DNA of 64,000 bases from an uncultured Caproiciproducens sp. GTDB taxonomy: Bacteria > Bacillota > Clostridia > Oscillospirales > Acutalibacteraceae. A program made the translations under genes and the position numbers. Shown here in pieces: positions 52,803 to 62,124 of this stretch. The notes under the pieces are model-generated. The model ran no database searches. It saw only the letters and a program-made list of their open reading frames with translations, and was not told the DNA's origin. The stretch covers positions 1,936,661 to 2,000,660 of the forward strand of contig NZ_OY761810.1 of NCBI RefSeq assembly GCF_963664915.1. The letters are read 5' to 3'. Within the stretch, counting starts at the first letter, position 1. Every line of letters starts with the position of its first letter.

Positions 52803-53837
52803 CTATTTGCTGCTGGCAGTGCTGCTTGCCGAACTCAGCTTATCCAACAGTTCCTGCGGAATGGTCACACCGATTTTTGCAGCAACCTCTTTGTTGATTG
52901 TAAGGTCGCAGTTAGTGGAATACTCAATCGGCATATCTGCGGGTTTTGCCCCGTCTTTTAAGATTTTAACCGCCTGTTGTGCGGTAAGAAGACCGAGATT
53001 GTAGTAATTAATGCCGTATGTAGCCAGTCCGCCGTTGTCCACCATGCCGGATTCACCGACAATAATCGGTAGTTTTGCAGGCTGGGCAACCATGGAAACC
53101 GTTGCCATGCCCGCTGCAATCATATTATCGGTAGGCGCGTAAATCGCTTGGACTTTCCCGACAAGGGACTGAACCACCTGCTGAATTTCATTGGAATTGG
53201 AGACCGTAGCGTCGACTGTTTCAAGTCCGAGTGCAGCAGCGCTCTTTTTGGCGATGTCCACCTGAAACTTGGAGTTTGTTTCGCTTGAGCAATACAGCAT
53301 AGCAACCTTTTTAGCGTTTGGAAGCAGCTGTTTTAACAGTTTCATTTGCTCTTCCACAGGGGTCAGATCGGAAGTTCCCGATACATTTCCGCCCGGCTTC
53401 TCGTTGGAAGCGACAAGCTTTGCGTCAGCTGGGTCGGTAACCGCGGTCACCAGAATCGGAATGTCTTTTGTTGTATTGGCAACCGCCTGCGCGGCCGGTG
53501 TGGCAATTGCAAGAATCAGATCCGACTGGTCATTCACCAGCTTGCTTGCAATGGTTTGGCAGTTAGGCTGTTCGCCCTGCGCGTTTTGATAGTCCAGTGT
53601 AATATTCTGCCCGTCAACATAACCCGCTTTTGCAAGCCCGTCAACGAAGCCCTTGTAAGCCGCATCCAGAGCGGGGTGTTCCACAAGCTGTACAATACCG
53701 ATTTTAAATTTCTTTTCAGCCGCTGCAGAAGCCGCCTGCGACCCGGCCGCCGCAGAAGAAGCGGAACCGCCGGAAGAACAAGCTGTGGCGGAAAGCGCGA
53801 TAACACCGGCTAACAGCAATGCGAGTGTTTTTTTCAT
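52803..53837 (-). CDS. ABC transporter binding lipoprotein, TrpX-like paralogue
   Basis: 344 residues. The lipobox ALSATAC (Cys about 20) is followed by an Ala/Ser linker and the ABC_sub_bind domain: FKIGIVQLVEHPALDAAYKG, LILAIATPAAQAVANT and VAMLYCSSETNSKFQ. It is clearly homologous to the T-box-controlled TrpX-like protein. No T-box leader precedes it; the upstream region has an ordinary promoter and a direct repeat instead. So this copy must be regulated differently and may carry a different ligand. Confidence 0.92.
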   Translation of the reverse strand: MKKTLALLLAGVIALSATACSSGGSASSAAAGSQAASAAAEKKFKIGIVQLVEHPALDAAYKGFVDGLAKAGYVDGQNITLDYQNAQGEQPNCQTIASKLVNDQSDLILAIATPAAQAVANTTKDIPILVTAVTDPADAKLVASNEKPGGNVSGTSDLTPVEEQMKLLKQLLPNAKKVAMLYCSSETNSKFQVDIAKKSAAALGLETVDATVSNSNEIQQVVQSLVGKVQAIYAPTDNMIAAGMATVSMVAQPAKLPIIVGESGMVDNGGLATYGINYYNLGLLTAQQAVKILKDGAKPADMPIEYSTNCDLTINKEVAAKIGVTIPQELLDKLSSASSTASSK

Positions 53838-53866
53838 AAATACCCATCCTCTCGCCTATTTTATAA

Positions 53867-53945
53867 TTTATTGCTTTAAAGTCATAAACACTTTATCGCT
53901 TTAAACTGATTTATAAATTTTACAATATTTTTCACTGTTCGTCAA
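53867..53945 (-). promoter_or_regulatory. promoter and direct repeats of the second TrpXYZ-type operon
   Basis: On the minus strand TTGACG (53945-53940), 17-base spacer, TAAAAT (53922-53917). Downstream are two copies of a 14-mer, TTTATTGCTTTAAA (53867-53880) and TTTATCGCTTTAAA (53892-53905), 25 bases apart, which may be an operator. The rest of the gap to 54222 is AT-rich and contains the pst promoter. Confidence 0.55.
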
Positions 53946-54143
53946 TCTTTAATTTCACAAATTATTAATGCGGTGATGGAGTAATTTCGTCAAAATAATG
54001 CTTAGTCAACAGGAATACGCTAACCATTATATAGGATTGTCCGTCTTAGGCGCATTAAATTTCAAGTATTGCGGATGCTGTACGTTTCTTTTGCCGACGA
54101 TCATAAATCAGTATATTTTATTTAAATTCAATCTAAACTAAGC

Positions 54144-54175
54144 TTAACATGAATTTAACATTGAATCCGTACAAT
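54144..54175 (+). promoter_or_regulatory. PhoP-box repeats and -10 of the pst promoter
   Basis: TTAACA at 54144-54149 and 54155-54160 (11-base period, PhoP direct-repeat type) lie upstream of TACAAT at 54170-54175. They fit activation by the PhoP-PhoR pair encoded at the end of the same cluster. Confidence 0.7.
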
Positions 54176-54222
54176 AAAAGTGTACTTAAAAGACAGAATG
54201 AAATTTAGGGGGATTATCCAAA

Positions 54223-55107
54223 ATGAGAAAAATTATATCTGCTGTTTTGACAGCTGCGATTCTGTGCTCCGCGTTTGTGGGATGCAGTTCGGAAATTCAG
54301 GGAACCACTTCCAACGCATCAGCTGCGGATACATCAAATACGGCCGTATCAGGAAGTGTGACTTCTGTTGCTGATTTAAGCGGAAAGCTGACTCTCAACG
54401 GTTCTACTTCCATGGCAAAGGTTTGTCAAGCGCTCGGAGAAGCCTTTCAGGCGAAATATCCAAATGTAACGGTCGAAAAAAGCGGCACCGGTTCCGGCGA
54501 TGCAGCAAAAGCGGTGACTGCCGGTACGGCTTTAGTCGGTGATCTTTCAAGGAAAATGAAGGACGAGGAAAAACCGGATGACTATGAAATTGTTCAGATT
54601 GCGATAGATGGAATCGCAATTGCGGTAAACAAAGACAATAAAGTTTCAGGCCTTACATCCGACCAGATTTCCAAGATTTTTACGGGTGAGATTAAAAACT
54701 GGAAGGAAGTCGGCGGGAACGATCAGAAAATTACAGTGCTCGGCCGTGAGGCTGCGAGCGGTACGCGCGACGGATTTGAGAGTATTTTTAAAGTAGCGGA
54801 AAAATGCAAATATGCAGCGGAACTTTCTTCAACGGGTGAAGTTGTTACCAAGGTAAGCAGCGATAAGGGTTCAGTTGGCTATGTTTCGCTTGACTCGGTA
54901 AATGAAACGGTAAAGGCGGTTGACATTGACGGCGTGAAAGCCAGTGAAGAGAACATTATCAACAAGACTTACAAAGCGCAAAGACCGTTCATTGAAATTT
55001 ACAAAAAAGGCACTGACAGCGACCTTGTAAAAGCGTGGTTCGAATTCATCAAATCGAATGAAGGCCAAGATGTGATCAAGAAGTCCGGTCTGGTAACAGT
55101 AAAATGA
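54223..55107 (+). CDS. pstS: phosphate-binding lipoprotein PstS
   Basis: 294 residues. Lipobox CSAFVGC (Cys about 21), then the PstS fold: LTLNGSTSMAKVCQALGEAF, EKSGTGSGDAAKAVTAGTAL, GLTSDQISKIFTGEIKNW and LGREAASGTRDGFESIF (phosphate-binding Ser/Arg/Asp region). It captures inorganic phosphate outside the cell. GGGGG precedes the ATG. It is the first gene of pstSCAB-phoU-phoP-phoR, behind PhoP-box repeats. Confidence 0.95.
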   Translation: MRKIISAVLTAAILCSAFVGCSSEIQGTTSNASAADTSNTAVSGSVTSVADLSGKLTLNGSTSMAKVCQALGEAFQAKYPNVTVEKSGTGSGDAAKAVTAGTALVGDLSRKMKDEEKPDDYEIVQIAIDGIAIAVNKDNKVSGLTSDQISKIFTGEIKNWKEVGGNDQKITVLGREAASGTRDGFESIFKVAEKCKYAAELSSTGEVVTKVSSDKGSVGYVSLDSVNETVKAVDIDGVKASEENIINKTYKAQRPFIEIYKKGTDSDLVKAWFEFIKSNEGQDVIKKSGLVTVK

Positions 55108-56462
55108 GCATGGCAATGAACAGTGCGGCAAACGCGCTGAAAAACAAAAAAAAGAATAGAATTAAGAAAGGCCTGGCAATTTTGTTAGGCCTTCTTTCCG
55201 TTCTTACGTTCTTTCTTCCTTACATCCGATTTGTCTTTAAAAACACAACATATATTGTCAGTGCCTTTCAGCTTGCCACGATAAAAGGGTTCAGCGTACA
55301 GGGACCGATTTTGAACGGTCTTGTGACCATTCCGATTATTACGAGAATATCGGTGATTGCGGGTGTGCTGCTTCCGGCTGCAGGCATTATTCTGCTCTTC
55401 TGCAAAAAACCGATAATAGCGGGGACGGCGTTTGTGCTTTCCGGCATTACCCCCTTGATTGTGCTGATTACCACATCCAGTATTCAGACGGCGGTAACGC
55501 AGTTGAACATCAGTAAAATTTCGATTGCGTACCTCTGGCCGTCTATATATGTGCTGGTCGGCGGAATTATCTGTGCCATTCTCTCAATCTGGACACAGGG
55601 AACGGAAAAACTTGCGGAATCCATATTTCTGGTTTTCTCCTGTGTTTCCGTCGGTTCGGTCATCCTGATTACCGTCTATATTTTTGCCGCGGGTTCCCCT
55701 GCCATCTTGCAGATCGGCTTGGGGCATTTTCTGTTTGGCACAGAGTGGAATGCGGAGGCGGGCGTTTTCGGAATTCTGCCGCTGATTTTGTCTTCTATTG
55801 CAGGAACGGCAGGAGCAATCCTCCTGGGAGTTCCCATCGGAATCCTGACGGCTGTATTTCTTGCGGAAACAGCCAAGCCTCAGGTAGCCAGATTTGTACA
55901 TCCGGCAATTGAGCTGCTTGCCGGAATTCCATCCGTGATCTACGGCTTTTTCGGAATGCTTGTTATTGTTCCGGCAATCCGCAGCTTTCCCCCTTTTCAG
56001 AACAACACCATCGGCGACAGCCTTTTAGCCGCTATCCTGATTCTTGCCGTTATGGTGCTTCCCACCATTGTCAGCGTGACCGAAACTTCGCTGAAAGCGG
56101 TTCCGCAGGCCTACCGTGAAGCTTCGCTCGCACTGGGGGCAACACAGACCACCACCATCTTCAAAGTCAGCATTCCTGCCGCAAAGTCGGGGATACTTGC
56201 GGGCGTGATTCTGGGCGTCGGCCGCGCGATTGGAGAAACAATGGCGGTGATTATGGTCGCAGGAAATGTTGCCAACATGCCGTCGCTTTTGGGTACGGTG
56301 CGCCTGATGACAACCGGTATTGCCATGGAGATGAGCTATGCATCCGGTCTGCACCGTGAGGCGCTTTTCGCCATCGGACTGGTGCTGTTCATATTTATTA
56401 TGATCGTTAATATCAGCTTTACATTTATTTCAAAGAAGGGAGTGCAGATGGATGCCGAGTAA
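55104..56462 (+). CDS. pstC: phosphate ABC permease PstC with extra N-terminal membrane domain
   Basis: 452 residues; usual PstC is about 290-330. The C-terminal 290 residues are standard: FGTEWNAEAGVFGILPLILS, IELLAGIPSVIYGFFGML and the coupling loop YREASLALGATQTTTIFKV. The N-terminal 160 residues have a very basic start (KNKKKNRIKK) and about four additional hydrophobic segments between residues 24 and 165. They look like an additional membrane module. It overlaps pstS by four bases and pstA by 11. Confidence 0.92.
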   Translation: MSMAMNSAANALKNKKKNRIKKGLAILLGLLSVLTFFLPYIRFVFKNTTYIVSAFQLATIKGFSVQGPILNGLVTIPIITRISVIAGVLLPAAGIILLFCKKPIIAGTAFVLSGITPLIVLITTSSIQTAVTQLNISKISIAYLWPSIYVLVGGIICAILSIWTQGTEKLAESIFLVFSCVSVGSVILITVYIFAAGSPAILQIGLGHFLFGTEWNAEAGVFGILPLILSSIAGTAGAILLGVPIGILTAVFLAETAKPQVARFVHPAIELLAGIPSVIYGFFGMLVIVPAIRSFPPFQNNTIGDSLLAAILILAVMVLPTIVSVTETSLKAVPQAYREASLALGATQTTTIFKVSIPAAKSGILAGVILGVGRAIGETMAVIMVAGNVANMPSLLGTVRLMTTGIAMEMSYASGLHREALFAIGLVLFIFIMIVNISFTFISKKGVQMDAE

Positions 56463-57324
56463 TACGCTTTATGGTAAAAGGAAGCGTTCTTCTGACACCG
56501 TGCTGAAAATCCTGATTAATACTGCGGCGGCAATCACGGTGATTACGCTTCTTGGAATTATCCTCTACATTCTGTTCAACGGCATTTCCTATATTTCATG
56601 GACCTTTATCTCCACAGCGTATTCTGAAACAAACGAGACCTTAAAAGGCATTCTGCCCATGATTATCAACACCATGTACATCGTGGTCATCACCCTGCTG
56701 ATTTCGGCCCCAATCGGCATTTCCTCGGCAATTTATCTGACACAGTACGCGAAGCAGGGAAGGCTGGTCAAAGCAATCCGCTTCACTACAGAGATCCTTT
56801 CGGGCATTCCGTCCATTATTTTCGGACTGTTCGGCTACACGGTGTTCTGCATCTTGTTCCGCCTGCAAACGTCTATTCTGGCCGGCTGCCTTACCATGAC
56901 GCTGTGTATCCTGCCAACCATTATCCGCACGACGGAGGAGTCGCTTTTGTCGGTCCCAAGCATCTACAAAGAGGGCGCGATGGCGCTCGGCGCAGGGAAA
57001 CTGCGTGTGGTTATGGGTATTGTACTGCCCTGCGCCATGCCCGGCGTTTTGACAGCGATTATTCTTGCCATGGGGCGCATTGTCGGAGAAAGCGCGGCGC
57101 TGCTCTTTACATCCGGATTGTCCTACAATATGCCGCGCGGTTTTTTTCAGCAGATTTTCTCAAGCGGCCGCACACTGACGCTGCACCTTTATCAGACCGC
57201 ACGTGAGGCGACTTCGCCCGACGCCATGCATATCGCGTTCGCGACGGCGTCCGTACTGCTGATTCTGGTATTTTTACTCAACCGGCTCGCAGGACTTCTC
57301 TCCAGGGCCCTCAGGAAAGGATAA
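56452..57324 (+). CDS. pstA: phosphate ABC permease PstA
   Basis: 290 residues, six membrane helices. Landmarks: [40 protein letters not shown] and the coupling loop [20 protein letters not shown]. Forms the phosphate channel with PstC. It starts inside pstC (11-base overlap) behind GAAGGGAG and ends five bases before pstB. Confidence 0.95.
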   Translation: MPSNTLYGKRKRSSDTVLKILINTAAAITVITLLGIILYILFNGISYISWTFISTAYSETNETLKGILPMIINTMYIVVITLLISAPIGISSAIYLTQYAKQGRLVKAIRFTTEILSGIPSIIFGLFGYTVFCILFRLQTSILAGCLTMTLCILPTIIRTTEESLLSVPSIYKEGAMALGAGKLRVVMGIVLPCAMPGVLTAIILAMGRIVGESAALLFTSGLSYNMPRGFFQQIFSSGRTLTLHLYQTAREATSPDAMHIAFATASVLLILVFLLNRLAGLLSRALRKG

Positions 57325-57328
57325 GAAT

Positions 57329-58084
57329 ATGGAAACAAAAATATCAATTCAAGACTTAAATTTATATTACGGTGATTTTCAGGCGCTGAAAAGTGTTAAT
57401 ATGGAGATACCGCATAATAAAGTAACGGCTTTTATCGGTCCTTCCGGCTGCGGAAAATCCACGTGCCTCAAAACGATCAACCGTATGAACGATATGGTCG
57501 AGAACTGTAAGATTACGGGAAAGGTGACCATTGACGGCGAGGATATCTATGATCCGCGCACCGACGTCACTCTTCTGCGCAAGCGCGCAGGCATGGTGTT
57601 TCAAAAGCCGAATCCGTTTCCGATGACGCTGTACGACAATATTGCCTATGGCCCGCGTGTTCACGGTATTAAAAGCAAGCAGAAGCTCGACGAAATTGTA
57701 GAACAGTCGCTGAGAAATGCGGCTCTTTGGGATGAAGTCAAGGACAGACTCAAAAAATCCGCACTCGGTCTTTCCGGCGGGCAGCAGCAGCGCCTGTGCA
57801 TTGCACGCGCACTTGCGGTGGAACCGGATATTATTTTGATGGACGAACCCACCAGTGCGCTTGACCCGATTTCTACGCTGAAAATTGAGGATCTGATGGA
57901 CGATCTGCGCGCCAGATATACGGTCATTATTGTTACCCATAACATGCAGCAGGCAGCGCGTATTGCGGATAGGACCGCGTTTTTCCTGCTGGGGGAAATC
58001 GTGGAGTTCACCGATACGCTCACTATGTTCAACAATCCGAAGGACGAGCGGACCGAGCGTTATATTACAGGACGTTTCGGTTGA
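57329..58084 (+). CDS. pstB: phosphate ABC transporter ATPase PstB
   Basis: 251 residues. Walker [20 protein letters not shown], the PstB-specific [20 protein letters not shown], signature [15 protein letters not shown] and Walker [14 protein letters not shown], with the switch [13 protein letters not shown]. It powers phosphate uptake. AGGAAAGGATAAGAAT precedes the ATG. Confidence 0.96.
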   Translation: METKISIQDLNLYYGDFQALKSVNMEIPHNKVTAFIGPSGCGKSTCLKTINRMNDMVENCKITGKVTIDGEDIYDPRTDVTLLRKRAGMVFQKPNPFPMTLYDNIAYGPRVHGIKSKQKLDEIVEQSLRNAALWDEVKDRLKKSALGLSGGQQQRLCIARALAVEPDIILMDEPTSALDPISTLKIEDLMDDLRARYTVIIVTHNMQQAARIADRTAFFLLGEIVEFTDTLTMFNNPKDERTERYITGRFG

Positions 58085-58157
58085 TTTTCGAACCGGAAGC
58101 CCCTGCTTTCTATGGCTATTTTCAAAAATGAAATGTATAATATGAGGAGAAGATATC

Positions 58158-58823
58158 ATGCCGAGAAAAATCTTTGACCGGGAACTTGCAAATCTGATTT
58201 CACAGATGACCGATATGGGCAATACGGTTAGCCAGCGCATTGAAGACACCATTGCCGCGCTTCGCACAATGGATTTGGATAAAGCCGCGGAGGTTGCAAA
58301 CAGCGATAATGAAATTGATGAGACAGAACACGCTATAGAAAAACTGTGCATGAATCTGATTGCGATGCAGCAGCCGATTGCGACGGACCTGCGGGTGATA
58401 GCGGCGTGTCTGAAAATTCTGACCGATATTGAACGCGAAGCCGACCAGTGTGCGGACATCTGTGATATTCTTACCATTGGGGAACTGAACACCAACAGTC
58501 TTGCCATTACCCATGTGGTGCAGATGCTGGAGGCGGCGCACGACATGTTCCGCCGTGCAATGGATGTCTTTCTCAGCCGCGACGTGGAAGCGGCCCAGGC
58601 GGTCTGTGAGAGCGACGATATTGTCGACGGTATGTTTTCAAAGATCATTCTGGAGGTCTGCGGCATCATTACACAGAATCCGCAGAATGTCATGCGCGAG
58701 GTCGATTTGCTCTTTATTATAAAATATATTGAACGTATGGGCGACCATGCCACCAATATTGCCGAATGGGTTATTTATATGGAAACAGGGATTCATCCCG
58801 ACTTGAATACCAAAGGGATGTAG
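58158..58823 (+). CDS. phoU: phosphate signalling protein PhoU
   Basis: 221 residues, all-helical, two PhoU repeats. Metal-binding ExxxD-type motifs occur in LKILTDIEREADQCADI and IIKYIERMGDHATNIAEWV. PhoU links PstSCAB activity to the PhoR kinase and limits phosphate uptake. GAGGAGAAG lies about seven bases before the ATG. The next gene starts 11 bases downstream. Confidence 0.95.
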   Translation: MPRKIFDRELANLISQMTDMGNTVSQRIEDTIAALRTMDLDKAAEVANSDNEIDETEHAIEKLCMNLIAMQQPIATDLRVIAACLKILTDIEREADQCADICDILTIGELNTNSLAITHVVQMLEAAHDMFRRAMDVFLSRDVEAAQAVCESDDIVDGMFSKIILEVCGIITQNPQNVMREVDLLFIIKYIERMGDHATNIAEWVIYMETGIHPDLNTKGM

Positions 58824-58834
58824 AGGAGGAACAC

Positions 58835-59524
58835 ATGGCTCTCATTTATATTGCAGACGACGAGCTGAATATCCGCAAACTGGTTTCCTTCGGACTGAAG
58901 GACAGCGGATTTGAAACCAGCGAATTTCCGGATGGAACACAACTGCTGAACGCCGTTAGGCAGCGCGCGCCGGACGCGATCATACTCGACTGGATGATGC
59001 CGCAGCCGGACGGCCTTGCCGTGTGCCGCATGCTTCGTGAAAACGAGGCTACGCGCAGTATTCCGGTGCTGATGCTCACGGCGCGTGGCGAAGAGATTGA
59101 CCGGGTACTCGGTCTTGAAATCGGCGCCGATGATTATATTGTAAAACCGTTCAGCATCAAGGAACTCTGCGCCCGTGTGCGCGCCGTTCTGCGGAGGTCC
59201 GCCCGACAGGAGAATTCAGCCGAACGGGTGCTTGCGAGCGGAGACCTGATTGTTGACATCACCCGGCACAGCGTGAAAAAGGGGGATGCTTCCATAGAAC
59301 TGACCGTTAAGGAGTTCGATCTGCTTGCTATGCTGATGAAGAACAGCGGCAAGGTACTTACGCGCGATACGCTGCTTGACAAGGTTTGGGGGATAGAATA
59401 TTACGGCGATACCAGAACGGTTGACGTCCATGTGCGTTACCTGCGCCAGAAAATAGAAAATAATCCCGATGACCCGGTGTATATTCAAACCGTTCGCGGG
59501 GTTGGTTATAAATTCAAAGGGTAA
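58835..59524 (+). CDS. phoP: OmpR-family response regulator PhoP (PhoB)
   Basis: 229 residues from ATG 58835 behind GAGGAGG; the longer frame overlapping phoU has no site. The receiver begins MALIYIADDELNIRKLV, with phosphoacceptor Asp52 (IILDWMMPQPDG), and the lysine is in DDYIVKPFS. The DNA-binding domain ends VDVHVRYLRQKIENNPDDPV and RGVGYKFKG. Its position with pst and phoR supports the role of phosphate-starvation regulator. It would bind the TTAACA repeats before pstS. Confidence 0.92.
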   Translation: MALIYIADDELNIRKLVSFGLKDSGFETSEFPDGTQLLNAVRQRAPDAIILDWMMPQPDGLAVCRMLRENEATRSIPVLMLTARGEEIDRVLGLEIGADDYIVKPFSIKELCARVRAVLRRSARQENSAERVLASGDLIVDITRHSVKKGDASIELTVKEFDLLAMLMKNSGKVLTRDTLLDKVWGIEYYGDTRTVDVHVRYLRQKIENNPDDPVYIQTVRGVGYKFKG

Positions 59525-59542
59525 AATGAACCGGAGGCTGCT

Positions 59543-61276
59543 ATGAAAAAGAAATTGATGCTCAGCAATGCGGCAATTATTGTGGTCGGATTTATAGCGG
59601 CCTTTCTTCTGGCCGCATTGCAGGTTCAGCAGCAGTATAAAGCTGAATTCACCAGACGCCTTGACACCGCACTGAGCATCCTTTCAACCCAGACTGAGGA
59701 TATTCGGCGTGACCCCGAAACCGCTGCGACCAATGTCGGGATCCAGCTTGAAAAGGCCGGGCAGGAAATGCGCATCAGCGTCATTGACCTAAATGGCAAG
59801 GTGATTGGCGACAGCGCAAAGGAAGATATCAATCAGAATCACAGCAGCCGGCCTGAGATCGTTCAGGCGCGCAAGAATGGCCGCGGTTATGATACACGCA
59901 TCAGCGCGAGCCTGAACCAGCGTTATTATTATGAAGCGGTTTATGTAAATGATCAGTTCTTTATTCGTGCGGCGCTGCCAACGGCGGACCTTGACGGAGT
60001 GATTCACAGGCTTTGGGCTGTTGCCGCGCTCAGTATGTTTTTAGGAATTGCAATCGTTTGTATTGTGACCGGTATTCTTGTTTACCGTGTGGCCGAGCCG
60101 CTCAGGCAGCTGACCGACGCTGCGAAGGAGATCTCCGACGGGGATTATTCGAGCCGTGTTGTTGGAAAATACGATGATGAGATTGGAGAGCTCGCCCGTT
60201 CCTTTAATGCAATGGCGGAGAGTACGGAGACAGCCGTGTCCCAGTTGATCAGCAAGCAGAATCAGCTTGAAGGTGTGCTTCAGGGCATGGATGACGGCGT
60301 GCTTGCCGTGAATACCGAAAACAAAATTTTATTTTTAAATCAAAGCGCCTGCCGTTTGCTTGAAAAGCCGGGCTTGCCAGAAAGCGAAAAGCTCGAAGGC
60401 AGCCTGCTGATCGGAAAAATTGCAAATATGATGAAGCACGCCATTGAAAGTTCGGAATCCGGAAAAGAAACGATATTTGGCGCGCCGAACGAAAAGCAGT
60501 TTACCGTTTATGTATCTCCCATTGTCGGGCAGCAGGAACAGTCTGCGCTTGCCGTTATCACCGACGTGACGCGGATGCACAAGTTAGAACAGATGAGAAG
60601 CGAGTTTGTTGCAAATGTGACCCATGAGCTGAAAACGCCGCTGACCTCCATCCGCGGCAGCATTGAGCTTTTAAAAAGCACCGACCGCGATGAAAAGACC
60701 CGGCGCTATTTCTATGATGTGCTTGATATTGAAGCCGAACGGCTGCACCGCCTGATTGATGACATGCTGGCGCTGTCACAAATTGAAAACGCCAGAGAAG
60801 ATCCCTCTGTCCGCCGCTGTGGCATCAAAGAAGAATTGGAGCGCTGCATTGACCGGCTCACGCCAGTGGCGGAAAAAAATCAAATACAGCTGACACTGGA
60901 CGCGGACAGTACACTGTTTGTATCCTGTTCACCGACAAGGCTTCAGCAGCTGTTCGGGAATCTGATTGAAAACGGAATTAAGTATAACAAGCCCGGCGGC
61001 AATGTCGCCATTACAGCGCGCCGCCAGCGCCAGACCGTGGTGGTGCGGGTGAAAGACACCGGCATCGGTATCGCTCCTGAACATTTTGAACGGCTTTTTG
61101 AGCGCTTTTACCGGGTGGATGCCAGCCGTTCGCGCGAAATTGGGGGTACCGGCCTTGGTCTTTCCATTGTTAAGCACCTTGCCGCGCTTTACGGCGGCGA
61201 GGTCGGCGTTGAAAGTGAAGTCGGTAAGGGAAGTACCTTTATCGTGCGCCTGCCCCTGCTGCTGAACGACGTGTGA
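59543..61276 (+). CDS. phoR: phosphate sensor histidine kinase PhoR
   Basis: 577 residues. Two membrane helices (about 8-27 and 157-180) flank an extracytoplasmic domain, followed by HAMP (RVAEPLRQLTDAAKEIS), a PAS-like domain (about 235-335), the H box FVANVTHELKTPLTSIRGSI, the N box LFGNLIENGIKYNKPGG and G boxes GIGIAPEHFERLFERFYRVD and GGTGLGLSIVKHLAA. It is the kinase/phosphatase for PhoP. Last gene of the pst-pho cluster, followed by a terminator. Confidence 0.94.
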   Translation: MKKKLMLSNAAIIVVGFIAAFLLAALQVQQQYKAEFTRRLDTALSILSTQTEDIRRDPETAATNVGIQLEKAGQEMRISVIDLNGKVIGDSAKEDINQNHSSRPEIVQARKNGRGYDTRISASLNQRYYYEAVYVNDQFFIRAALPTADLDGVIHRLWAVAALSMFLGIAIVCIVTGILVYRVAEPLRQLTDAAKEISDGDYSSRVVGKYDDEIGELARSFNAMAESTETAVSQLISKQNQLEGVLQGMDDGVLAVNTENKILFLNQSACRLLEKPGLPESEKLEGSLLIGKIANMMKHAIESSESGKETIFGAPNEKQFTVYVSPIVGQQEQSALAVITDVTRMHKLEQMRSEFVANVTHELKTPLTSIRGSIELLKSTDRDEKTRRYFYDVLDIEAERLHRLIDDMLALSQIENAREDPSVRRCGIKEELERCIDRLTPVAEKNQIQLTLDADSTLFVSCSPTRLQQLFGNLIENGIKYNKPGGNVAITARRQRQTVVVRVKDTGIGIAPEHFERLFERFYRVDASRSREIGGTGLGLSIVKHLAALYGGEVGVESEVGKGSTFIVRLPLLLNDV

Positions 61277-61317
61277 TACCTGTTTTTATCGGCTTCAACT
61301 GCAGACCAAAATATTCT

Positions 61318-61348
61318 GTCAGCATTCCTACAGGGATGCTGACTTTTT
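61318..61348 (+). terminator. terminator of the pst-pho cluster
   Basis: GTCAGCATTCC pairs with GGGATGCTGAC around a short loop, followed by TTTTTC. Confidence 0.85.
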
Positions 61349-61355
61349 CTCTCAA

Positions 61356-61384
61356 TTGACATTTTTTTTGCTGTGGCATATAAT
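61356..61384 (+). promoter_or_regulatory. promoter of the acetyltransferase gene
   Basis: TTGACA at 61356-61361, 17-base spacer, TATAAT at 61379-61384. The leader of about 120 bases has a perfect 7 bp stem (CCGGCAG 61421-61427 / CTGCCGG 61456-61462) lying inside a possible 19-codon ORF (61413-61472). Confidence 0.8.
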
Positions 61385-61509
61385 ACAAATCGAAACTTCC
61401 CTATATGAGGTGATGAAACTCCGGCAGTTCGTTATGCAGATTACATCAGAAGAGCCTGCCGGCGCCTGTTAAACATTTACAAACATAATGAAAGGTCGAT
61501 CAGAGACAT

Positions 61510-62010
61510 ATGGAGCTGCAAATCCGTGAAATGATGGAAACAGACTGGAATGAAGTACGTAAAATTTATCAGTATGGTATTGACACAAACCTTGCTACTT
61601 TTGAAACGCATTGCCCCACCTACGCAGATTGGGACAAAGCACACCTAAAGGAATGCAGGTATGTCGCCGTTCAGGGCGACATAGTTGTCGGTTGGGTGGT
61701 TTTGAGTGCCGTATCACAGCGCCGCGTGTTTGAAGGCGTGGCGGAAATCAGCGTTTATATTGATGGAAACCATAAAAACATTGGGGGGGGAACAAAGCTG
61801 CTTAATCACGTTGTGTGTGAGTCTGAGAAAAAAAGGTTCTGGCTGTTGGAATCCGTTATTTTTGATAATAATGAGGCGAGTTTGGGATTACATAAAAAGT
61901 GCGGCTTTCGAGAAGTAGGATACCGCGAAAAAATGGGAAAAGATCAATATGGAAAATGGCGCAATGTTGTTGTGCTGGAAAAACGAAGCTTATTGGACGA
62001 ATATAATTAA
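61510..62010 (+). CDS. GNAT N-acetyltransferase, phosphinothricin acetyltransferase-like
   Basis: 166 residues. It follows the PAT/Bar pattern: IREMMETDWNEVRKIYQYGI, NLATFETHCPTYADWDKAHL, RVFEGVAEISVYIDGNHKNI, the acetyl-CoA loop GGGTKLL and ASLGLHKKCGFREVGYREKM. Such enzymes acetylate the amino group of amino-acid-like compounds such as phosphinothricin or methionine sulfoximine. The true substrate is unknown. The ATG follows GAAAGGTCGATCAGAGACAT. A hairpin terminator follows (62046-62077). Confidence 0.87.
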   Translation: MELQIREMMETDWNEVRKIYQYGIDTNLATFETHCPTYADWDKAHLKECRYVAVQGDIVVGWVVLSAVSQRRVFEGVAEISVYIDGNHKNIGGGTKLLNHVVCESEKKRFWLLESVIFDNNEASLGLHKKCGFREVGYREKMGKDQYGKWRNVVVLEKRSLLDEYN

Positions 62011-62045
62011 GCCGTCGGTTATTTCATCGCGATTCACAATAAAAG

Positions 62046-62077
62046 AAAGCTGTCAGTATAAAACTGGCGGCTTTTTT
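62046..62077 (+). terminator. terminator after the acetyltransferase gene
   Basis: AAAGCTGTCAGT pairs with ACTGGCGGCTTT (two G-T pairs), followed by TTTTTT. Confidence 0.8.
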
Positions 62078-62124
62078 GCATATTACTTTCATTTCGGCAA
62101 ACCTTAATGGCGGAGGGATATGAA

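Noticed and set aside
57362-58756. 464-codon minus-strand open frame
   Set aside because: It is antisense to pstB and phoU, has no recognisable domain and no ribosome site; a by-product of codon composition.
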